Source: Chitinophaga pinensis
GTDB lineage: Bacteria > Bacteroidota > Bacteroidia > Chitinophagales > Chitinophagaceae
DNA length: 42,906 nt
Assembly (NCBI GenBank): GCA_943333125.1
Contig: CALQSB010000026.1
Span: forward strand, 1-42,906
Direction: 5' to 3'
Shown: one piece after another, positions 32,873 to 39,341 of the stretch
Numbering within the stretch: the first letter of the stretch is position 1
Layout of the letters: each line of letters begins with the position of its first letter
Notes under the pieces: generated by a model
What the model saw: the letters and a program-made list of their open reading frames with translations, nothing else
Databases searched by the model: none
Told to the model about the DNA's origin: nothing
Translations under genes and position numbers: made by a program

Positions 32873-33400
32873 TCAATCAACATATGGTAAATCTATTTGT
32901 GTCAAAGCATCTTTATTAATTTCGTGCTCAGCTAATTGAGACAAACGGTCGTCAATTTGTTTCTCATTTACTTCGCACTCATGAAACAATACGGCTGTTT
33001 TAGCCATGCCTAAAGTATTTGCAAATGCTGCTGCCGTCCCGTAAGAGCTGATTTTAAAATGATTTATATTTTGTACAGCTGCCAAAATGCAGGCATCTCT
33101 AACCATCGCGTCTGCACAATTATCCATTTTTTCATCCGCTTCAGAAATAAATACTTTCATAATATTGCTGGATGTTTTCAGATAGTTGATATTCTCTTCT
33201 TCAAAAAATTTATCCATTATTTTTACATGATGCTTAATTTGATCGAAATATTTCTGCAATATGGTTTTTAATTTTACAGATCCTGCTTTCTTTATCCATT
33301 TCGGAATTGCATTTTGTAATTCAATCTCTGATATTGTAAATCTTCTCGTGTCTTCATCCAATAATTGGTGAAGTGTTTTGATATTGTGTATTTCAGTCAT
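32873..33400 (-). CDS. DUF892/YciE-YciF-type ferritin-like protein
   Basis: 175 residues from the ATG at 33400 (MTEIHNIKTLHQLL). A longer frame from 33484 would read through the palindromic control region and is rejected. The four-helix pattern and conserved segments fit DUF892: LHQLLDEDTRRFTISEIEL, AMVRDACILAAVQNINHFKISSYGTAAAFANTLG, then ALFHECEVNEKQIDDRLSQLAE (read as motifs). Glutamate and histidine residues that could bind a di-iron centre are present. The family is linked to stress and iron or peroxide handling. Confidence 0.85.
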   Translation of the reverse strand: MTEIHNIKTLHQLLDEDTRRFTISEIELQNAIPKWIKKAGSVKLKTILQKYFDQIKHHVKIMDKFFEEENINYLKTSSNIMKVFISEADEKMDNCADAMVRDACILAAVQNINHFKISSYGTAAAFANTLGMAKTAVLFHECEVNEKQIDDRLSQLAEHEINKDALTQIDLPYVD

Positions 33401-33419
33401 AATAATGAAGTTTAGTGAC

Positions 33420-33462
33420 AAATTTATTTTCAAATGTTTTTTTAATAAATGATTTAAGTCAT
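33420..33462 (-). promoter_or_regulatory. FNR-type promoter of the DUF892 gene
   Basis: TGATttaaGTCA at 33451-33462 and TAAATTTT (minus) at 33420-33427 (7 of 8), centres 33 nt apart. The local AT richness weakens the -7 call. The same box may serve the plus-strand gene at 33564 through TATTTTTA at 33488. Confidence 0.5.
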
Positions 33463-33477
33463 TTATTAAAAAAACAG
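33436..33477. repeat. 42-bp near-perfect palindrome centred on the FNR-type box
   Basis: Bases 33436-33477 pair with themselves at 20 of 21 positions around 33456.5; the only mismatch is T33454/G33459. The arms run TGTTTTTTTAATAAATGA on the left and its complement on the right. The dyad is far longer than a CRP/FNR site needs. Confidence 0.75.
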
Positions 33478-33563
33478 TACTCATTTTTATTTTTATTTAA
33501 TGTGGGTTACTTCGATTTGTTATTCAAACAATTATTTATTTCATCCTCTATAAATAATCTTTA

Positions 33564-33749
33564 ATGAAAAAAAATAAAAGACAAAAACCAGATCTTTCCT
33601 ATTCGCTACCGGAAACAAATCCAGAATTTAATCCAGACATTATTCCAGAAGATATAGAAATTACTGAAGACGTTACAGACATTATATACGACGAGAATGA
33701 TGAGTTATTCATCAATGAAGATTTAGAACCTGATGAAAGTAATGATTGA
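33564..33749 (+). CDS. Small acidic protein of unknown function
   Basis: 61 residues: a basic start (MKKNKRQKPDLSYSLPE), then a strongly acidic tail rich in D, E, I and P (IIPEDIEITEDVTDIIYDENDE). Probably disordered. No family recognised. It lies between the DUF892 promoter and the PEBP gene and could be first in the plus-strand run. Confidence 0.5.
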   Translation: MKKNKRQKPDLSYSLPETNPEFNPDIIPEDIEITEDVTDIIYDENDELFINEDLEPDESND

Positions 33750-33807
33750 AATATAGCAATCAGTAGCAACAAAACTTCAATTTGAACTTTATTGTAAAAA
33801 CTATAAC

Positions 33808-34302
33808 ATGATACAATTCTTTAAGAAAAATCAAATCAAAAAATTAAATGTGCTAAGTAAAGCATTTAATAACTATGAAACTATTCCCAGGAAATACACC
33901 TGTGATGGTTTAAATGTAAGCCCTCCATTGGAAATTTCTTTTATTCCAAATGAAGCAGTAAGTATGGTGGTTATTATGGAAGATCCGGATGCTCCAATTA
34001 ATACCTGGCAACATTGGCTGGTATGGAATATTCCGGTAACTCATCATATTGATGAAGATGCTATTCGGGGTATAAAAGGACTTAATGATTTTAATAAACA
34101 TTTTTATTGTGGCCCTTGTCCAATGAGTGGCATACATCAATATGTGTATAAAGTTTATGTGTTGGATTGTCTTTTAGATCTCAATACAAATACAAAACGA
34201 AAAGAATTGGAAAGAGCGATGTCTGATCATATTTTAGCTTATGGCGAATTGACAGGTTATTATGGAAGACATTCTAATGATTTATTCGCCTCTAAAAATT
34301 AA
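33808..34302 (+). CDS. PEBP/YbhB-YbcL-family protein
   Basis: 164 residues with the bacterial phosphatidylethanolamine-binding protein motifs: IPRKYTCDGLNVSPPLE, MEDPDAP, HWLVWNIP, and GPCPMSGIHQYVYKVYVLD, which shape the anion pocket. The usual GxHRY appears as GIHQY. Cytosolic, no signal. The molecular role of YbhB-like proteins is unclear. The gene overlaps the next one by 26 bp. Confidence 0.88.
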   Translation: MIQFFKKNQIKKLNVLSKAFNNYETIPRKYTCDGLNVSPPLEISFIPNEAVSMVVIMEDPDAPINTWQHWLVWNIPVTHHIDEDAIRGIKGLNDFNKHFYCGPCPMSGIHQYVYKVYVLDCLLDLNTNTKRKELERAMSDHILAYGELTGYYGRHSNDLFASKN

Positions 34303-34693
34303 TCTATTGAAAACAATACTATTCATACTTATTTCATTCATTGCTGTTTCAACACTACTCACGGGTGTTTTATTAATGTCTGTGCCAGATGGAAGTTTAT
34401 TGCGGCTCCCTTTATCGATATTAAATGATACGCCATTTAAGGATTTCAGGCTTCCAGGATTTCTGCTTTTTATTTTAATCGGAGGTATAAATATCATAGC
34501 TGTTTATTACAACATGATATCTCATTCTAAAAGATATAACTGGGCAATCGCCGGAAGTATAATAGTGGTTTTATGGTCATTGACTCAATATTCTTTATTA
34601 GAAACATCTTTCATCATTGATATGTTTTATTTATTTCTTGGTATTTCAATAATTCTTATTTCAATGCAACTAAAAGGAAAGTCACTGATTTAA
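34277..34693 (+). CDS. Four-helix membrane protein of unknown function
   Basis: 138 residues from the ATG at 34277; an ATG at 34262 is also open. Four hydrophobic helices: ILFILISFIAVSTLLTGVLL, LPGFLLFILIGGINIIAVYY, WAIAGSIIVVLWSL and IIDMFYLFLGISIILI. The spacing resembles small uncharacterised membrane proteins of Bacteroidota. It overlaps the PEBP gene, so it is translationally coupled to it. Confidence 0.7.
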   Translation: MIYSPLKINLLKTILFILISFIAVSTLLTGVLLMSVPDGSLLRLPLSILNDTPFKDFRLPGFLLFILIGGINIIAVYYNMISHSKRYNWAIAGSIIVVLWSLTQYSLLETSFIIDMFYLFLGISIILISMQLKGKSLI

Positions 34694-34702
34694 AACAGCA
34701 GC

Positions 34703-34891
34703 ATGAATATCAAAAATGTCCATATTGAAACTAAAGGATTTAATATTTCGATTTCTCATTCATATGATTTCTCTACGATATCGTGGCTGATGACCTATTT
34801 AATATTAGGCTTGTTTTCAAACTATTTACAAAAAATAGGTGCATTTATTTTGATAATCTTGCATCATTTATTTATTCAAGAAAAAATATAG
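34703..34891 (+). CDS. Small membrane protein
   Basis: 62 residues with a short polar start and one or two hydrophobic helices (WLMTYLILGLF, IGAFILIILHHLFI). No family recognised. It fits tightly in the run: 9 nt after the four-helix protein gene and 3 nt before the next. Confidence 0.5.
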   Translation: MNIKNVHIETKGFNISISHSYDFSTISWLMTYLILGLFSNYLQKIGAFILIILHHLFIQEKI

Positions 34892-34894
34892 AAA

Positions 34895-35308
34895 ATGACT
34901 ATAATGATTAAGCCCGATACAAAATTAAGTGAGATAAAAAATACTTTCAAACACGCGTATCCATTTCTGAAAATGGAGTTTTTTAGTCGTTCTCATGCCT
35001 GGCAGGAAAGTTCTTCGTTTGCTGATATACTGAGTGATAATCTTTCCGCAGAAGAAGCCAGTAGAAATAAAATAATTTCAGGATTTATAGAAATTAATTT
35101 CTGGCAAAAAACTGGTGTTGTCGAATCTATATTTAAAAATAAGTTTGACTTGTTTGTTCAGGTCTACAGAAAACATAATGATCATTGGATTCAGACTTCA
35201 GGAACAGATGAATTAACCCTGGAGCAACAAAATGAAGCTGGAAGAAACGCTACTGAAGATTCGCTTCACGGTCATTTGAAATCAATTGAATCAGAAAAAG
35301 ATATTTAA
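34895..35308 (+). CDS. Conserved-looking soluble protein of unknown function
   Basis: 137 residues, no signal or membrane segment. Features are KPDTKLSEIKNTFKHAYPFLKMEF, SRSHAWQESS and TSGTDELTLEQQNEAGRNA. The compact alpha/beta pattern looks like a folded domain, but I cannot name it. Its stop is one base before the thioredoxin-like start, suggesting a functional link or coupling to it. Confidence 0.6.
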   Translation: MTIMIKPDTKLSEIKNTFKHAYPFLKMEFFSRSHAWQESSSFADILSDNLSAEEASRNKIISGFIEINFWQKTGVVESIFKNKFDLFVQVYRKHNDHWIQTSGTDELTLEQQNEAGRNATEDSLHGHLKSIESEKDI

Positions 35309-35309
35309 T

Positions 35310-35615
35310 ATGAATAATAATTTTGAGCGTCACATAGATGGAGATTTGCCGGTGGTTGTAGATTTTTTTGCAGATTGGTGCGGCCCATGTAAGGTTATGC
35401 ATCCGGTTTTATTGGAAGTAAAAAATATCGTGGGCTCAACAGCCACAGTGTTGAAAATGAATGTGGATAAAAATGCTTTTTACGCTAATTAATATAATGT
35501 TCAGTCTATTCCCACATTAATCATTTTTAAAAAAGGAAAAATTGTGTGGAGGAAATCCGGTGTTACTTCAACCAATGAAATTGTTGAGCGTCTTGCTCAG
35601 AATCTGGCTGATTAA
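35310..35615 (+). pseudogene. Thioredoxin interrupted by an in-frame stop codon
   Basis: From the ATG at 35310 the frame reads a normal thioredoxin start: VVVDFFADWCGPCKVMHP with the CGPC active site, then VLKMNVDKN. A TAA at 35490-35492 stops it after 60 residues. In the same frame it continues YNVQSIPTLIIFKKGKIVWRKSG to a stop at 35613-35615, including the cis-Pro IPT. The full frame is 101 codons, a normal thioredoxin length, so only the stop is wrong. Where thioredoxins usually have a Lys before Tyr, AAA to TAA would explain it. It may be a recent pseudogene, a read-through gene or a base-call error. Confidence 0.85.
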
Positions 35616-35727
35616 TGGATTTGTATTATTTACTTTAAAAGCTGGTTTTTCTTCGGACTTATAAATATGTTCAATAAATTTATTTACGAATGCATATAGC
35701 TCTTCGTTCTTCTCAATAATTCGGTTA

Positions 35728-35792
35728 TGACTATTGTCAAATGATCAAATAATGATAGTCATTTATTTCTCTTTGCTATTCATATATATTTG
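35728..35792 (+). promoter_or_regulatory. FNR-type site and promoter of the baeRF gene
   Basis: TGACtattGTCA at 35728-35739 and TATATTTG at 35785-35792 (full TAnnTTTG) are 55 nt apart, putting the box near -63, a class I position. The box's left arm ATGACTAT also pairs with ATAGTCAT at 35755-35762. Bases 35616-35727 hold no convincing gene. Confidence 0.5.
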
Positions 35793-35812
35793 AAACAATT
35801 AAAACCTATTAT

Positions 35813-36910
35813 ATGCATTCAGCCTTAACGGAATCTTTTGCAGAAGTCTTAACTGCTACGAAGTATCTTCCTTGTATTTCTTTGATTATGCCTTTTGAGC
35901 CTAAAATGGGCTTGAAGAAGGAGTTGGATTACAAACTAAAGATAGCCGCCGATAAAATTGAAAAAGAATTGGAAGCAAACTATCCTGCAGAAAAAACATT
36001 ACCCGTTTTGAAAAAATTACATAAAGTCATCAATGAACTTAATTATAACACGCATAAAAAAACAATAGCCATATTTATTTCACCATTAATTGAAAAAGTA
36101 TATTATCTGGATATGCCTGTTGAAGAAAAAATTATTATTGATGAATCATTTGAAATTAGAGATCTTATTTACAGTAAAAAAGAAATACATAAATATTTAC
36201 TTGCAGTACTTAGCAGTAAATGGACTAAAATTTATTTAGGCAACACCATTCATTTTATAAGGGTTACTTCTAATGTTCCTGATAATATCGAAGCTTATAA
36301 AAATGACATTGGCGAGAAAATTGCAAATTTCAGCGATGAAAATAAAAGAAAAGAAATATTACTTGATAAATTTTTGATGCATACTGATAATGGACTCTCT
36401 TTATTATTAAATGCCTATAAGCTGCCATTGTTTGTGATGGGAACTACAAAAACACTGGGTCATTTTAAATCCATTACTCATAATTCAAAACATGTTATCG
36501 ATTATATACCTGGAAATTTTGAAGAAAAAACTGAAGCTGAATTTCATAGCACAATGACTCCTTATTTGAACAATTGGAAAATTGTTTTACAAAAGAGAGT
36601 TAAGAATCAGATTGAAGATGCAATGGATCATAAAAAATTGGCTGTTGGAATTCAGGAGGTATGGAAAGCGGCGAGTCAAAAAAGAGGTAGATTATTGATT
36701 GTTGAAAAAAATTACATTTACCCTGCACAACTTGGTTCTTCTCTTGAAAATATTTCAAAAAAAGACGATGTGGTAAAAAATGCATTTTATATCAAAGATG
36801 CTGTTGATGATATTATTGAAAAGGTTTTATCAAGTGGAGGAGATGTGGAATTTGTTGATGAAGGGATTTTAAAAGACTATAATAAAATTGCGCTGATAGA
36901 ATATTTTTAA
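35813..36910 (+). CDS. Bacterial eRF1/Pelota-like (baeRF-family) protein
   Basis: 365 residues that fit the bacterial archaeo-eukaryotic release factor-like families. An N-terminal domain starts ISLIMPFEPKMG, a middle domain holds KTIAIFISPLIEKVYYLDMPVEEKII and LLAVLSSKWTKIYLG. The C-terminal RNase H/L7Ae-like part includes AVGIQEVWKAASQKRGRLLIVEKNYIYPA and the closing VLSSGGDVEFVDEGIL, which parallels the C-terminal end of eRF1 domain 3. These proteins are thought to rescue or quiet stalled ribosomes, though experimental roles are few. The first domain lacks a GGQ motif. It has its own promoter with an FNR-type box. Confidence 0.75.
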   Translation: MHSALTESFAEVLTATKYLPCISLIMPFEPKMGLKKELDYKLKIAADKIEKELEANYPAEKTLPVLKKLHKVINELNYNTHKKTIAIFISPLIEKVYYLDMPVEEKIIIDESFEIRDLIYSKKEIHKYLLAVLSSKWTKIYLGNTIHFIRVTSNVPDNIEAYKNDIGEKIANFSDENKRKEILLDKFLMHTDNGLSLLLNAYKLPLFVMGTTKTLGHFKSITHNSKHVIDYIPGNFEEKTEAEFHSTMTPYLNNWKIVLQKRVKNQIEDAMDHKKLAVGIQEVWKAASQKRGRLLIVEKNYIYPAQLGSSLENISKKDDVVKNAFYIKDAVDDIIEKVLSSGGDVEFVDEGILKDYNKIALIEYF

Positions 36911-36917
36911 AAAAGAT

Positions 36918-37172
36918 TCAGAATTTAAAATATACAAATAGTCTTCCAAAATTTTTGCTGTCGTTTTCTATGCGATGATAAAGTGGTTTGATATGAGGTT
37001 GTTGCAGAAATCGTTCTACTTTCTTTCTTAATTGACCGCTTCCTTTTCCGGGAATGATTTCAACTTCACGAATGTGCTTTTCAATGGCATCTTCGAAAGC
37101 CTCCTTTAAAGCATTGTCTATAGCTTTGCTGTTGTTGAAAATGTGGTGAAGGTCAACTTTTATTCTTGCCAT
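36918..37172 (-). CDS. Small Smr-domain protein
   Basis: 84 residues making up one Smr domain: VDLHHIF at the start, EIIPGKGSGQLRKKVERFL in the middle and a closing strand FGRLFVYF. The usual HGxG motif reads PGKG here, so the histidine is missing. Smr domains nick or bind nucleic acids, as in MutS2. It lies 12 nt after the CvfB gene, in the same direction, likely one operon. Confidence 0.82.
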   Translation of the reverse strand: MARIKVDLHHIFNNSKAIDNALKEAFEDAIEKHIREVEIIPGKGSGQLRKKVERFLQQPHIKPLYHRIENDSKNFGRLFVYFKF

Positions 37173-37184
37173 TTTAATAAGCGG

Positions 37185-38018
37185 TTATTTAATAAGTTTT
37201 ATTCCATCCGTTTCAATGGAGATTATTCTTTGTTTATACAAATTTCCAATGGTCATTTTAAAAGTCTTTTTACTCATTTGAAAGAATTCGTAAATTTCAT
37301 CCGGATTGCTTTTGTCGTTAAATGGAAGCAGGCCATTATTTTCATTCAATAATCGGATGATTTTATCAGTTTCGTCTTCTACTCTTTTGTATCCTGATTT
37401 TCCAGCAGCAACATCTATTTTATTTTCATTTGGATAAATCTTTTTAATAAATCCTTTGAAGGCATCCCCAGAAGTGATATTTCTGTAAATTTCATTATGG
37501 TGAAGAACCCCCGTATGTTTATTGTTGATGATAACCACATAGCCAATATCTGTCCTTCGGTAAACGGTAAGGTCTACTTCCTCTAATTCCTTTACGGTAA
37601 GATTATCGTTGCTGAGGTACTGATCGATTTTTTCCGAGGCGGCTAATCTCCCGGTTTGTTCGTCTAAAAAAATCTTCACTAAATACGCTCCATTGGGCAT
37701 CATATTATTCAATTGCTGAGATTTGGGAACAAATAAATCTTTCATTAATCCCCAATCCAGAAATGCGCCATGAGTGGTTACACTCACACAAATCAGTTTT
37801 ACGATATCTCCAAGTATTCCCTTCGGTTTTTGCGTTGTGGCTATAAGGCGATCTTCACCATCGTGATAAACAAATACATTTAATTCATCGCCTTCTTTAG
37901 CTTCTTTGGGAACAAATCTTTTAGGCAGCAAGATGCCTTCTTTTCCATCATCGAGATAAAGGCCAAATTCAACGGTTCTCAGTACTTTCAAGTCATTATA
38001 TTCCCCAACTTTTACCAT
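37185..38018 (-). CDS. cvfB: CvfB-family S1 RNA-binding protein
   Basis: 277 residues from the ATG at 38018 (MVKVGEYNDLKVLRTVEFGLYLDD, cut here as MVKVGEYNDLKV); a frame from 38057 adds 13 atypical residues. It has successive S1-like beta barrels (GHGAFLDWG appears as THGAFLDWGLMKDLFVP; YVVIINNKHTGVLHHNEI) and a C-terminal winged helix (LPFNDKSNPDEIYEFFQMSKKTFKMTIG). This is the CvfB/YitL architecture, an RNA-binding post-transcriptional regulator. It is divergent from the DEAD-box helicase. Confidence 0.87.
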   Translation of the reverse strand: MVKVGEYNDLKVLRTVEFGLYLDDGKEGILLPKRFVPKEAKEGDELNVFVYHDGEDRLIATTQKPKGILGDIVKLICVSVTTHGAFLDWGLMKDLFVPKSQQLNNMMPNGAYLVKIFLDEQTGRLAASEKIDQYLSNDNLTVKELEEVDLTVYRRTDIGYVVIINNKHTGVLHHNEIYRNITSGDAFKGFIKKIYPNENKIDVAAGKSGYKRVEDETDKIIRLLNENNGLLPFNDKSNPDEIYEFFQMSKKTFKMTIGNLYKQRIISIETDGIKLIK

Positions 38019-38096
38019 GTGCTTATTTTGACCGCAAGATACATCATATCGCTCCAAAGCATAAAAACACTATCTTCACACAAATAAAAAATAGTT

Positions 38097-39314
38097 TTGA
38101 ATTTTACAGAATTTGGATTTGATGATCGACTGATGGAAGGAATTGATGCTGCTGGTTACCAGGAAGCCACTCCGGTTCAGGAACAAGTTATTCCTTATTT
38201 TCTTTCAGGAAAAGACTTGATAGCCTCTGCACAAACAGGTACAGGCAAAACGGCTGCTTTTTTGCTGCCACTGATTCATAAAATTATTACCAGTACTCCT
38301 GATCATCAAAGTATTACAGCTTTGGTAATTGTTCCTACAAGAGAACTAGCTATACAGATAGCCCAGCATCTGGAAGGATTTTCTTATTTCGCTGGAATCA
38401 GCTCCATTGCGGTTTATGGAGGAGGTGATGGAAATGCATTTGTGCAGGAAAAAAAAGCATTGAGTATGGGCGCTGATATTGTGGTATGTACTCCGGGAAA
38501 AATGATGGCGCATATTAAAATGGGCTATGTGAAATTACAAGGACTTAAGTATTTAATTCTTGATGAAGCCGACAGAATGCTTGATATGGGATTTGTAGAT
38601 GACATTGATTTTATCATTAAACATTTACCGGCGAAAAGACAGAATCTTTTATTTTCTGCAACTATGCCTCCAAAAATTAGGGAACTGGCAAGGACTATTT
38701 TACATGATCCTGCAGAAATAAATATTGCAATCAGCAAGCCTCCCGAAAAAATAATTCAACTAGCTTTTTTTGTTTATGATACCCAGAAAATCCCATTGGT
38801 TACTTTTCTTTTAAAACAAAAACAATTCAGTAATACGTTGGTATTTTGTAGCAGCAAAGCCGGTGTAAAGCAATTAACAAGAGATTTAAAAAGAACTGGT
38901 TTCAAGGCAGATGAAATTCACAGTGATCTGGAACAGGAAAAAAGAGAAGAAGTGCTGAGCGATTTCAGAAGTGGCCGTTTGCCTATACTAATCGCAACAG
39001 ATATATTAAGCAGAGGTATTGATATTGATAATATTGAACTGGTCATAAATTACGATGTACCTCATGATGGCGAAGATTATGTTCATAGAATTGGAAGAAC
39101 AGCCCGGGCGAAAGCAGAAGGGTCTGCATATACTTTAGTGAATACAGCCGAACAATACAAATTCACGGCTATTGAAAGATTACTGGGAAATTCGGTTCCT
39201 AAAGGGGAAGTGCCTGCAGAACTGGGGCCAACTCCGGAATATATTCCTGCACAAACCAAATCAAAATCTGGCAAAAAGAAATTTCATAATAAAAATCGCA
39301 ATCCCCGCAATTAA
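38097..39314 (+). CDS. DEAD-box RNA helicase, RhlE type
   Basis: 405 residues with every DEAD-box motif: Q motif (ATPVQEQVIP), AQTGTGKTAAF, PTRELA, TPGK, DEADRML, SATMP, STLVFCSS-like NTLVFCSS, ATDILSRGIDID and HRIGRTARA. A short basic tail (SKSGKKKFHNKNRN) should bind RNA. The start is TTG at 38097: a TAA lies 12 nt upstream in frame, and the next Met is residue 13, inside the conserved N-terminus (FTEFGFDDRL). TATCTTCA at 38071 is a possible -7 element. Confidence 0.92.
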   Translation: MNFTEFGFDDRLMEGIDAAGYQEATPVQEQVIPYFLSGKDLIASAQTGTGKTAAFLLPLIHKIITSTPDHQSITALVIVPTRELAIQIAQHLEGFSYFAGISSIAVYGGGDGNAFVQEKKALSMGADIVVCTPGKMMAHIKMGYVKLQGLKYLILDEADRMLDMGFVDDIDFIIKHLPAKRQNLLFSATMPPKIRELARTILHDPAEINIAISKPPEKIIQLAFFVYDTQKIPLVTFLLKQKQFSNTLVFCSSKAGVKQLTRDLKRTGFKADEIHSDLEQEKREEVLSDFRSGRLPILIATDILSRGIDIDNIELVINYDVPHDGEDYVHRIGRTARAKAEGSAYTLVNTAEQYKFTAIERLLGNSVPKGEVPAELGPTPEYIPAQTKSKSGKKKFHNKNRNPRN

Positions 39315-39333
39315 ATAACTGCCGTTCCTTGGG

Positions 39334-39341
39334 TATCTTTG
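39334..39341 (+). promoter_or_regulatory. Predicted -7 element overlapping the apparent recG start
   Basis: TATCTTTG is a full match to TAnnTTTG. Its last three bases are the TTG that would be the only standard-type start codon for recG. A transcript from this promoter would begin near 39347 and lack that codon. Confidence 0.45.

Noticed and set aside
33401..33484. Longer start for the DUF892 protein at 33484
   Set aside because: It would place coding sequence over the FNR-type box, the -7 element and the long palindrome, and adds a non-conserved leader; the ATG at 33400 fits better.
35460..35500. Frameshift in the thioredoxin gene
   Set aside because: Both halves are in the same frame; the break is a nonsense codon, not an insertion or deletion.
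35550..35745. Minus-strand frame antisense to the thioredoxin 3' end
   Set aside because: It reads a plausible helical peptide but has no start codon and overlaps clear thioredoxin coding sequence on the other strand.
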